NCBI GenBank assembly: GCA_036250225.1
Contig: JAPZLL010000050.1
Location: forward strand, 124,001 to 188,000
Origin: Cercophora sp. LCS_1
Lineage: Eukaryota > Ascomycota > Sordariomycetes > Sordariales > Lasiosphaeriaceae
Direction: 5' to 3'
Length of the DNA: 64,000 nucleotides
Below, piece by piece: positions 11,636 to 22,059 of the stretch. The first letter of the stretch is position 1. Every line of letters begins with the position of its first letter. The position numbers were made by a program, and so were the translations under genes. The notes below the pieces were generated by a model, which saw nothing but the letters and a program-made list of their open reading frames with translations, was not told the DNA's origin and made no database searches.

Positions 11636-12968
11636 CTACATAACGCTACACCATCCCTTCTTAAGATCTTCTTTCTCTTTTACGAGGCGCTCTGCTTCCT
11701 TTTCCGCCCTTTCCGCTCGCTCTTCGAGCCTCCTCAATCTCTCCGCCTGGGCTCTTTTCTCGGCCTCCTCCGCTCGCTTCTCCGCCTGCTCCGCTCTTCT
11801 CCTTAACTCTTCCCCCGATTTCTGATTCGCCTTTTCTTCCTGCGCTTTTCTTTCCTCTTGCGCTAGTCTTTGTTGCTCTTCTTGTCTAACTTTCTCTTCT
11901 TGCTGTTCCCTGTTATGTCGTTCCTCCTGGGCCTTCCTTTCCGCTTCTGCGGTCATCGCCTTGAGACGTTCGATTTCATCCTTCAACCTCTTTGCCTCGT
12001 CTTCGTTTTCCTTGGTCTTCTTATCCAGCCTTTCTCCCAAAACCTTGCCGGCCTTGGTCATGATCAGCGGAGTGCCCTCTGCCATTTCGTTCTGGATTTG
12101 GAACGCCTCGGGCCATTTCTGCGATAGGATGTGTCGGATAATCATGGCGGCCGACGCCGATCCATTGTCGTGGCGCGCTACCCGACAGCCGTGGCGGATG
12201 AGGCCACCCCAGAACTCCTCCTTGCTGATGAGATCCCGCTCCCGCTGTTCGGCCTTCTCCCGAGGCACCAAGTCCCACATGCTCGTGGCAAGTACCACGC
12301 ACGGCAAGGCCTCGGCCCCGCAAATCTCCTTGAATAGGGCAATATTCTGGGTGCCAGAGCCCCTGACCCGGCTGTCCGAGATGCGATGTATGTAGACAAC
12401 CCCGGCCAACTGGATCTTGTCGTCGTACGACTGCTTCAGCCAAGTGGCGATCTCGATGAGGATGGAGGTGTCGGTGCGGGTAGTGTCATCGAATCCAGGA
12501 GTATCGATCAGATAGACCTTTCGGCCGTCGAGGAACGCAGCGTGGATGCTAATAGCAGCGGTGCCTGGTCGGACAAGATGGGTATTTGTCAGCAAACGTT
12601 ACAAACTAGCTGGCGTCATGTGAAGGAGAGAAAGCTTACATGACTTGAGACCATCACCAACCACGGCGGTCTCAGAGAGGCAGGCGATGAAGCTACTCTT
12701 TCCCACCCCGGTGACGCCCATGACCGCGATAACGACATCGTCTGGCCTGCAACCGCCACTCTCGTTAGCTCGAGGGGGAAGGGAGGGCTGGCAATTCCGG
12801 GAATCCAACTTACTTGAGGTCAGGCAGCAGGGAAGAGGGCTGGTTGTCTCGGGGGGGATCAAGGGCGTGTATGGATCCCTCTGGGGTGGACGATTCCCTC
12901 GAGGATTTGGAAAAAGACAACCGGGCCCTTTGGAGCACTGAGGGTTTGGGGGAGGATGGTTTCGCCAT
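11636..12968 (-). CDS. AIG1-like P-loop GTPase with coiled coil and C-terminal CaaX box
   Basis: Three exons (12968-12814, 12746-12640, 12564-11636; introns 67 and 75 nt) join in phase to 396 aa. A serine-rich leader of about 52 residues precedes the G domain: G1 GVTGVGKSSF, switch residue in KSCTAAIS, G3 DTPGFDD, and a G4-position LATSMWD that lacks the usual (N/T)KxD. Residues about 260-390 form a long charged coiled coil rich in EERKAQEE-type repeats. The protein ends CSVM, a CaaX box whose final Met predicts farnesylation, so a membrane-bound coiled-coil GTPase is inferred. The G domain resembles the AIG1/GIMAP and septin-like superfamily. It is transcribed divergently from a related GTPase starting at about 13443. 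Confidence 0.85.
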
Positions 12969-13442
12969 TGTGTGCAGTCCGGGACGAAAGCTGGTCGTGC
13001 TTGGTTCCTCGATGCTAAGCTACTCCTGCAAAATCGCAGGGGGGATCCATTTTATTATCGACACTGCTGTCACATGTCTGGTGCCAGTGCTGCCTCTGCA
13101 CAATCGGGCATTTGTTAGGCAACGGTTCGCACGCAACCGTGGATGGTTTGGCATAACCAGTCGTCACTGTTAATCCAAGTTTCCTTCGCTCTGCTGAAAG
13201 CGCGCGCTGACGTGTGGGGTGGCCATTGGCTTGCCCGAGACTGCCTTGGGCGCCGTAAGGCACAACACGCACCTCTGAACATTTCTGCCCAATGATCTGG
13301 CGACTTCCGCGACAACTCACCAACACCCGATCAGAGGAGAGCATGTGAACGCAAGATGGCGAGGAAAAGTGTGGGAAAACTTGCCCCGCAATTTTCTGGA
13401 TTTAACAACACTTCGATGCCAAACTGACGGCTATACTGCGTC
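12969..13442. promoter_or_regulatory. Shared divergent promoter region of the GTPase pair
   Basis: About 470 bp separate the two presumed start codons of the head-to-head GTPase genes. No coding signal is seen. It must contain both promoters if the start sites are right, so co-regulation is possible. No specific operator was identified. Confidence 0.45.
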
Positions 13443-14607
13443 ATGGTGAAAGCGCCGGGATTGTTCACAAGCAGACTTTCCACGCCAACATCCCCGCCTA
13501 CGGCCCTTACTACCGAGCCAGCCTTTGAATCGTGCAAGGATCAGAGCGCCATCTTCAACCAGATGTTCGTCTTCATCATGCTACCAACAATGGCAATCTC
13601 AGCTATCTAGCGTATATCTAGCTAAAACCTTTTGCTCAGGGCGTGTATCTCAGCAGGGCCGGGCCTCGGAATCATCCTACTCATGGGCACCACCGGCTCT
13701 GGAAAGAGCACATTCATATCCCGCCTGAAAACGCCCGAAACCCACGTCGACATCGGCCATGGCCTGAGTTCAAGTCAGTCAGCCCCCCTCTGATGATACC
13801 TAATCCCGGAAACGAACACAACGCCGAGCTAACTTGAGTCCCTCCCGCCTCTCCACGTTAGAAACTACCGATGTCACATTCCACGAGGCACACGGCACCG
13901 GCAACCGGCGAGTCCTTCTTGCCGACACCCCCGGATTCGACGACACCTCCCGCTTAGACACGGACATCTTACAGAGCATCGCTTTACCACTCTTTGAGAA
14001 ACAAAACAACGGCAACCCCATCATCGGCATCATCTATCTCCACGACATCACGAACCCCAGGCTCTCCGGCTCCACCCTGAAGACGCTGAAGATCCTTGAG
14101 CAGTTCTGCGGTGAGGAGAACTACCCAAAGATCGTCTTTGCCACGACCATGTGGCAAGACGCCGGGTATGCGCCACAAGGGCAGAAAGCCGCTGGACGTC
14201 GACAGGATGAGCTCAAGCGGGATTTCTGGGATCCAATGTTCAAGTCACGCCATGGTGGAGTGTTGACCCATCTTGTCGATGGAGCCGATTCGGCACGGGA
14301 GGTTGTCGATCATCTACTCGAGGAACTGGATGGACTCTCCCAGTCGGACAAGGAGAGGCCGTTCCAGATTTTGCGGGAGATGGCCGAAAATGGATCGATC
14401 GAGCAAACTAGTGCTTATCGATGCGCCCGGGAGGAACAAGACCTCACAGTTCAGCAACAGAAACAAGACCCGGAGGAGCTTGAGGATGAAAAGCGTCGGC
14501 AGCAAACGGTGGACGGGGAAGATATAGCCTTCTCTTACGACGGACGCCGTAAAGTCCGGGAAATCTTCAATGACTTCCTGATGCGACTGCGGCGCATTTA
14601 CCCCTAA
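13443..14607 (+). CDS. AIG1-like P-loop GTPase, partner of the divergent GTPase
   Basis: The core from 13640 is secure. Exon 13640-13773 carries G1 in GLGIILLMGTTGSGKSTF, intron 13774-13860 contains the branch site GCTAAC, and the exon from 13861 carries the G3 DTPGFDD and a G4-position ATTMWQD. The first exon is less sure: ATG 13443 opens a Ser/Thr/Pro-rich leader comparable with the leader of the neighbouring GTPase, and a weak donor near 13565 would restore phase to the strong acceptor at 13638-13639. The tail is shorter than that of its neighbour, partly charged, and ends RLRRIYP with no CaaX box. Both lack a canonical NKxD, so nucleotide specificity is uncertain. The two are paralogues, judged by shared motifs, order and spacing. 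Confidence 0.75.
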
Positions 14608-15234
14608 GGTGGCTTCGACACGAGTCATGAAACTGTGGATGGGGCGGCTGGGTTGGGTGCCGGGGCTCATTTATCAATGCCAGAGCCAAAGGAAGACTGA
14701 TCTTGAACACGGTTTGACAAAAAATTGAGTCTATTCTGATCGTGCAATCATTAAGCGTCACGACGTATCCGGCTGAGATATCAAGGCGGACGTGCCAGCC
14801 TAACGTGTTGTAAAGCTACCAGCCAGGGACCCAAACAGAGCCGAGATCGGCGCACTTGATGGCGCCCCGTAGGTCAAATGTCCGCATCCCCGGCGTCAAG
14901 GAAACCCCATCCTCCTCCTCCTCTGTAACGAAAAAGGAAGTGTGCTAAGTTCAGATTCGCCTCAGACGACCAGGTCGTATTACGTTTCCCGTGGCCAGGC
15001 CTGGGAGATGGCGGACGCACCCCGAGTGACCACATGGTTTAGGTGGTTATGTGAAAAGTAGAATCGCCATCAACATGAAAGCACTACGTCTCCCATGTAC
15101 TCTAAATTACATTTGCATAGCGATCCTGAGGGCGGCGACTAGGCTGTTCGAGTAGCTAGGGATATCCTTTCCCCTCCTAGCAGCAAGGCCGAACCGCAGA
15201 AAAAAATCGCCCAACAGCACATACTATCACCTAC
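14608..15234. other. Intergenic region
   Basis: About 630 bp between converging genes. No coding signal, repeat or RNA gene was recognised. Confidence 0.5.
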
Positions 15235-16085
15235 TTAATCTACGAACCAAACCTGATCGGCTGGGGTATCGGTAATAAAGAGTTCATGGGGGCAGAACTT
15301 CGGCACGGCAACCCAGAAGGTCTCCTTCAAATTCGGCCCAAATACCTCTGACACAGCAGACGGAAAGGAAGGTGTTGCATCCCAGAATTCCAGCATGTCA
15401 GCCTTTATTCTTTTTCTTACATTCCCAACCACAGCCTCGTACTCGTTACTTTCCTGGTCGTTGATGGCACTGAGCTTCGCCGCAACTTCCTCGGCGGCAA
15501 TTCTGCCCGCTAACATCCGGAGGCTCTCGACTACGAGGGCCTCGGCGTCGGAGATGGGCGTAAGGTCAAGAGCCGATTCCTGCGCACGCAGAGGCCGCCG
15601 TGGCTCGGTTCACTGGCTGTCGATGTGTCTTGAATGGTGACTAAGAGACTCGGAGATATGCCGTGATGGGTTGTGAGACTGCCAATGCTGGCGGTCATGT
15701 CGTGAATCAGAGCCGCCTCACCCACATCGATGCCACGACAGATGGAGTCATTAGCGTTTCGATACCACTCGGTCATCTTGTCCACGGACAACTCCATAGA
15801 CGCCTGGCCTCGCTCATAGTTGTGCACGCTTCGCCATTGGCACGTTTCTTTGTGCTTGAGATATACTCGATCCGACAGCCAGGAAAGCTCACGCAAATAC
15901 CCTTCGAGTGGAATAGCTCTGGGGGTTGTGTTTGGGAGCACTACGAAATCTGGGGATGAATGAAAGAGACCATACGCTCGGTGCGCAGGGGTACTATGGA
16001 CGGAATCTGTGTACGGATTTTCCTCGTGTGGCAGGGCTATTATTGCACCATCTGCCGGCCTCTGCCCTGTGGCGTTGAGAGCCAC
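15235..16085 (-). CDS. Hypothetical protein, about 262 aa
   Basis: Two exons (16085-15642 and 15579-15235) join in phase 0 across a 62-nt intron with a weak GTCACC donor, giving LLESALDLTPISDAEALVVE across the junction. The sequence is mostly helical and acidic, with no signal peptide, membrane segment or motif I recognise. A conserved-looking core lies around YLRELSWLSDRVYLKHKETC, and the C-terminus carries FWVAVPKFCPHELFITDTPA. It is transcribed in the same direction as, and just downstream of, the HET gene at 16177-18658, about 90 bp away. Such tight spacing is unusual here and may reflect 3' overlap. The function is unknown. Confidence 0.55.
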
Positions 16086-16176
16086 CTCGCAATTTTGACT
16101 CCTTGACTTGGCCTAACTTACTAACTTGACCTGAGATATACCGGTGTGTGTAGGTGTGCGGCCAGACACTGCGATA

Positions 16177-18658
16177 TCAAACAAGTTGCACCTGCCTCTC
16201 AACAGCCCGATCGAACCCCCTTTTTGCATCTTTTCCGAACAAAACCCCAGCGCCAATCCTCTCGTATGAGTTTACCAGCTGAGTTTCACTCGGAAAGCTG
16301 CGTAAGTACAGCACGTTGAATTTGGTTTTTGCTGGGGGTGCCAAGTCAGTTCTTTGTCCGTGTTCCCTCTGGGCCGTGAAAGTAGATCTGCGAATGGGTT
16401 GTGTAGAGACTAGGAGAGCATGGATTATGCAGTGGGTTCTGGTACCGCTTGGGGGTGTTAGCCCCCGAGGGGAAGGAGAATGGGGATCGCCGCCCTGAAA
16501 ATCGGGATGCTCTAGTGAGGCCCAGCCACTGATGAGTGGGGAGGTGTTTGGAATCCTGACGGCACGACGAGTGGGTTCCTCGATGGTTGGTGTTTCCGGC
16601 CTTGGCGGTGATGTTTGTTGGTCTTGGTTGGACATGGTAGTACCAGTCAGGTCGTCGTCAAGATCCTGGCTCCATCGGTTGTAGTAATCCCCAATCAAGA
16701 CGGGCTGAAGACGTCCCCGCAAATCCAAGATGCCGCCGGAAGGGAGACCATTGGGATCAACTGTGACGTTTATTCCAATGCCGCCAACATTGGGTCGTTG
16801 AACCCCAACGTGGAGCCGGGAACTTGCTAGTCGGAGACAGCACTTTTTGTGGGCGAAGGCTGCTTCAAGCTGGATGTTGGTCACTGGTAGTTCGCGGCCC
16901 CACCCTCGGATATCGTCAGGTCCTAAAATTCCACTGTCCCTCAAGATTTGCTGGAGAAGGACGTTATAGCCGTGCCACTGTCGCCAGGGCCATCTCACAG
17001 CGCAGCCGATGTAGGCCCAGGACCAGGTAGGGAAGCCATCAAAACGCCTGTGCCGCCCGCGAAAAGCTTGGGTCCAGAGCAAGCCCCGAGCAATGTCACC
17101 AGTCCATAAGCCCCCGATAAAAGTAGCCGATGCTGTGGCCTGGTTGGTATGGCATTTTATCGCCATCGCAAACTCCAATGCCACGCCGGCCAGGGCAGCG
17201 ATGCGGTCTTTCTCTGGCTCCGAGAATGCCAGGCCGCTGTAATGCTCGACAATAACCTCCCAACAAGAATATACGTCGTAGACGTCATCAAAGTACAAAT
17301 GCAGCGATGATTTGACCGAGAGAAAGCCCCGGCATTCTCGACGGCTCGGAAACCACCCGACCGACTCGCCATACTGGTTTTGCGTGGCCTCCTGGTCATG
17401 ACACTGGCACTGCGTGAACACCCCTGACGGTGTGAGACACACAACGCGCCGACTAAGCAGCCACTCTTGGAAAACCCAACCGCGAGTGAGAAGCTGGCTG
17501 TCGTTCATGTGTCCAGCCCATTTTGCGGCCAGAAGAGCCCGGCTGGCGCGGGGGTACACGTAAAAGTGTCCTCTCTGCGCCCCCATCTTGTCCCGGTACG
17601 GGAGGCGAACAATGCTGTCAGGGGTTGAAGGCGAATACCCGGAAAATGACAGTGTGTCTTCTGGGGAGAATGTTGATATCAGGGTAAAGGCGGCGAGTTG
17701 GTAGTATTGCCCCATATTGGCCGACTCTCGGTCCCAGTCGTCAGATTGGTCTTGGATTATGCAAAGACTGTCGATCCAAACGTAGCGAATCCCGAATTGG
17801 GCAGCCGCCTGGAATGCATGAGTGAATAGAGGCGGGAGCTGACCAAAATCCTTTCCAGATAGACGAGCATGGTAGTTCGACTTTGTTGTCGACGACCGCT
17901 GTGTATCGGGTTGGACCCACCGATGGGACAGACAGATGTACTGGCCACAATACCCTAGGGTCTCTTCCAATGCTATCTCGAAGATAGTCTTATTGCATGC
18001 AGCAGCATCGGTAGTTCTCGATGTCACCCTTATGCAGCGCTTTGGGAGTGGTGTGAGGTTTGCGTCAATATGCCGCATACCCGAGAGAGTTCGTGAACAG
18101 CGTAGATGACCGGGGCCTGTTTCGCAGTTAGACCACCAGTCCTTTACCAGCTGCATGCAACTCATAGGGTTGGGGTCATCCAAGTATCGGCCCAGTACGT
18201 CCCCTGATATGGCTGCCGGGGTACCTGAACAAGGTCACGGTTAGGAGAGACGAGAATATGGTCGACTGGGGGGAACCGTCATATGGGAGGCCTATCAACA
18301 TACCATCATCCGCCGCAACATGAAGAACGGCTTCACAACTCCTCTCTACCATATTCAACGGACCCAATGTAGAGCACAGCGAAATCCGGAGCCAGCGGAC
18401 TCTAAGACCGTTATGTTGCTCCACATTTTCACTTCTACTAGGCATCTGTTCGAGCCTGTCAAAGTAGATGCGCACCCAGCGGGACTTCGCCATCCTCGTG
18501 CGCGAATCCTCTCCCAGTGAGGAAATAAGCAAGCCGCAAAAAGGACAGCCCTGGATGTCCCCGCTCAGAACGGCCTTTGACTGAATATTCTTCCATTGGT
18601 AGTCAACCTGGGACAGGAACTGAATGTCGAAAGATTGGCAGGAGAAACAGAGACTCAT
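16177..18658 (-). CDS. HET domain protein
   Basis: Two exons (18658-18304, 18224-16177) are joined across a 79-nt intron with a GTATGT donor; the junction reads AADDGTPAAISGDVLGRY. The product is 800 aa. ATG 18658 gives MSLCFSCQSFDIQF, a short Cys motif typical of long HET proteins. The HET domain opens near residue 214 with YICLSHRWV and continues with RYVWIDSLCIIQD near 265. A GWVFQEWLLSRR block lies further on. The C-terminal 250 residues are less conserved and contain a Pro/Arg-rich segment. Family role: incompatibility or non-self-triggered cell death. The frame is intact. Confidence 0.88.
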
Positions 18659-19375
18659 CGTGTGACCTTGAAGAGTGAGCTCATCGGCCAAAGACAAAGG
18701 CAGCGCTCGGTTGTCGAGTGCAACACCCGGGGAACATGTCAGTCTGAGTGGGATCACCACGTGTTTTCTTTTTTCTTCGATTTTTTTGTTCCCCCTTTTG
18801 GGTAAATTGATCTCGAACGCCCGCTTGGAGTTCTACCAATAGAACGTCAACAAACAATGGAGTCTAGGATCATGGAGAGCAGCTGTCCAGGTTTGCACGG
18901 ACCGTGTTACATCATGGCTTGTTTGCTGACAGTTGTCCCGCTCGGGCCTTGACTGCATGCGAGGTATCGGTGTTGTCTCAGAAGCCATCTTGGTCCAGGA
19001 AGTCTCTCAAGCCCCAGGATGTATCCTCAGGTCATATTACGGCCGGAAACACCACACACTGGGATTGGTGGGGTTGCAACTGCTTGATTGAAATGCTTGT
19101 CCTCCAGCCAGAGGGTCCCTTATTATACTGCGTAAGTGAAGGCAAAACTGTGGCCCTGGCCAGCTGAACTGGCTCAGCCACCTCCACATTGCCCAGCTCC
19201 GCACAAATCCGCCTTCCTCAGTCTTTGTGGCGTTCTGGCCCCCTGGTCAGAAGCCCCTGAACTTCTGACAATGACTAGCATTTAACTCGGAGCCACCAGC
19301 GTTTTGAGAACCACATCATTTCCGACAAACTTGCAACACCCAATTACCGCCGCCACCAATCCGTTGCCCACCTCG
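18659..19375. other. Intergenic region between divergent genes
   Basis: About 700 bp. It contains pyrimidine-rich tracts near 18767-18800 and presumably both promoters. No gene is supported. Confidence 0.45.
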
Positions 19376-20404
19376 ATGTGCGAAAACTGCGGCCTTAGGG
19401 CACCCCGGCCGGCGCTCCAGCCCGTCAAGCTCGAAGGTAATATCGTGGAATGCTTTAGGACATACACTAAAAGGTCCTGTTACTGTATTTGTATCATTTC
19501 TCTAAAGCTTTTCTTCGCCATGCTATTCTGGGGTTATAAGACGGTTCGCACCTGGGGGCAGGACGAAAGAAGGCCAGGTCCAGGAATAAAAGAATCAGAG
19601 GTGGCATATCCATACAGCTACGTTGAGCTTGGCCCCGAGTTCGACCAGGACGGCCGTGGTATTTTCTTCCTCCAGGCTAGCACAGAGGGCACCGATTCCA
19701 AGAACCTTGCTCTTCGCCAAAACTTCGAACCGTTTGGCCCATGGCTCACCCAGCTTGCTGTTGCGGGCCTAGCACTCTGTTTCGCCGAGATGGCCTCGCT
19801 CGTGTACATACAGTACATCTTCGTCACTACCCGGCGCGGTTCTCCTCTCAATACCGGTGGATGGCACCACCACCTGCGCTATCAACAAGAGCAGGAAAAA
19901 AAGCGCAGCCTGGGGAGAAAATTACCAGTCGGCTTGTCCGTGTTGTATTGCGTGGCCCCTCTCGTCGCTCAACTCAGCATATTAATCACCCTTGTCAATG
20001 CTGAAGCCAGGCTCGCCAACAGCATCCGCGCCAACCCCGTCATCTGTGCATACCTGGACCGAGTACTGGCAGAATACCCTAGGATTACCCCTAACATGGT
20101 GGAACAGTCTCTAACAGAGTGTTATCGGGTGGCATCGACGATTCTATTTCTTGAGTCTCTGTATGGTGCCGTGCTCGTGGGAGTTGTGGTGTATCTGAAG
20201 CCTGGGCTTGGGGGGCGTCGACGTCCAGTGGGATCTACAACATTGAACACCGTTGGAGAACGTTCTGTGTGGGTTTTGGCCGAGGAGGAACAAGTCCCGG
20301 AGCTGGCTAAGTGTGACTGGGAAGACACTGGGCCATTAGCAAGAGCGTATAAGAGTCAGCTAGACGGAGGGAATAGCTGTATTGAGGGTCGCCATATAGG
20401 TTAG
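19376..20404 (+). CDS. Multi-pass membrane protein of unknown function
   Basis: From ATG 19376 (MCENCGLRAPRP) the open frame gives about 342 aa; the frame is open further upstream but only from a TTG at 19304. At least four hydrophobic helices are visible: IISLKLFFAMLFWGY, WLTQLAVAGLALCFAEMASL, LSVLYCVAPLVAQLSILITL and LFLESLYGAVLVGVVVYL. It fits fungal multi-span membrane proteins with no assigned role. Possible introns near 19437-19530 could remove the first helix, so the N-terminal third is provisional. It faces away from the HET gene at 16177-18658. Confidence 0.6.
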   Translation: MCENCGLRAPRPALQPVKLEGNIVECFRTYTKRSCYCICIISLKLFFAMLFWGYKTVRTWGQDERRPGPGIKESEVAYPYSYVELGPEFDQDGRGIFFLQASTEGTDSKNLALRQNFEPFGPWLTQLAVAGLALCFAEMASLVYIQYIFVTTRRGSPLNTGGWHHHLRYQQEQEKKRSLGRKLPVGLSVLYCVAPLVAQLSILITLVNAEARLANSIRANPVICAYLDRVLAEYPRITPNMVEQSLTECYRVASTILFLESLYGAVLVGVVVYLKPGLGGRRRPVGSTTLNTVGERSVWVLAEEEQVPELAKCDWEDTGPLARAYKSQLDGGNSCIEGRHIG

Positions 20405-21097
20405 GCTGTCGAGGTACTCCATCGTTGGGGGTTCGAGAAGGAGATGTTGTTTTCAATTTTCTGGGGTGGACGGTCCGATCAATACGCATCGTTGCAGAAT
20501 AGGTACCCTTGGATTCGGACAGAGGACCAATCACTTTGCAGTCAATTCGTCATACTGTTCGGAGCCTCTGGGTCAACAATCTGTTCAACAGGGGCCCATC
20601 GGTGCGTCACTTTTCTGCTACTTATAATCTATACCGTTTTTGTTCCGGTTTCCTGGCAATCCCCCATTTGCCCTCAGACCTCCAATGTCTCACACTCTCT
20701 TCCATTTTCGTAGCAAACACCGCAATGCAGCGCGATGCGATGCGATATCCAGCCTCCTTGTCTTTGCCTCGTCGGCTGAACCTCTTCCCAACGACTAACA
20801 GCCGCCCATATGGCCAAGGGTCATGCCGGGCGTGAGATCTTGATGAGTACGGACATGCGGGCTCCCTTCCAAAGTATGGCAGCCATGGAAGGTACCCGCA
20901 GGTAGACCTGGATTGTGCTTACCACGCCCGAGGGACATGAAGATCAAGGAACCCGCCGTTGCCACTCATATCTTCGATTCCCATACAGTTCACAAGACTT
21001 CCATATCGACTGGATACCGTCGATGACGTGAAGTTGCGACTCTTAGTCTCAATTGTGGTCGGGATCGGAACCCGGCGAATTGCATCACTCGAGCATC
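20405..21097. other. Intergenic region
   Basis: About 690 bp between convergent membrane-protein genes. Open frames here lack start context and domain content; nothing is supported. Confidence 0.45.
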
Positions 21098-22059
21098 TCA
21101 AACTGGTAACCGTTCAAGACGCCGCCCCTGATATAGGTTAATCCACCAAAGATCTCTGGCATCCTCCCTTTCCTCAGCTACCACGGAGAACAAGGTAAAC
21201 CCCAAAGTAATGATGCCCGTGCATAATCCAAGTATCTGATCCAAGGCTGAGAGCTTCACCCCAACGTCCGGAAACCACTCATCGGTCACCAGCAATTGAA
21301 CAAACAGCAGAATCTCCCAGGCAAAAGCTCCCATTACAAGGAACGCCAGGGCCATAAAGGGGGAAAAAAGCATGAGAGAACCGATTTCCCGCGCGGTAAT
21401 CAGCGACACTAGATGCCTGCCACCCAGGAAAAACGTCCGAACAATGAAGCCCGCCACAACGCAAAGAAAAGCAGTATAGATAAAAAACGCCACTTGCTCA
21501 ACGGAATACGAGCCTATCGCCCAGAAAACAGCCCTTGGCCCGCAGCGGCTCGCAAGGAAGCAGAAGCAACCCACCACCCAAAACCACAAAAGGAGTAGCG
21601 CCCACAGCAACGGCCTCTGGCGCCTGGGTCGGATCTCCGGATTGCCGAGGCGCCCCTCGATCAACAGGGCAAACAAGACAAACGTGACAGCCCCCAGGAA
21701 GATGACTCCAACCTGGAACGAGGCGTTGAGCGTGGCGACCATCTTTTGCAGCGCAGGAGGGAACCCCCCGAGCATCCGGCGCCGAGTCGTGGGCATAAAG
21801 TGCTCGGAGAGGAAGCCGTTGAGCTGGGCGATGGCGTCCGGGTCAAAGCGCGTACTCTGAAAGGCCATGTGACCAGCCGCGAGACACGCGTACGCGGCGT
21901 AAATGACGACATCGGGCGACGGTGAGGGCTTCTCGGAGCGGTTGCGCGGCTGGATGAGCAGGCAGAGGAACATGAGGACCAACCTGCCAGCGTGCCTGGC
22001 CCGTAGTAGGACGACTCCGGGTCGAAAGGGGGGTCCGCGATTGCTGCATCTTGCGCCAT
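21098..22059 (-). pseudogene. Multi-pass membrane protein gene with N-terminal frameshift
   Basis: ATG 22059 opens MAQDAAIADPPFDPESSYYG, which resembles the extracellular N-terminus of fungal multi-span membrane proteins. The frame carrying the membrane helices (from LVLMFLCLLIQP at about 21985 down to the stop at 21098) is different. No intron fits in between. Restoring one copy of a TTGG unit at about 21983-21986 would join the two in phase, so a 4-nt deletion, a sequencing error or a true pseudogene are all possible. Downstream there are about seven helices, for example VGVIFLGAVTFVLFALLIEG and LLWALLLLWFWVVGCFCFLA. Function unknown. Confidence 0.6.

Noticed and set aside
12021..12443. Alternative frames inside the GTPase gene
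   Set aside because: Shadows of the real coding frame, whose G motifs and coiled coil are continuous.
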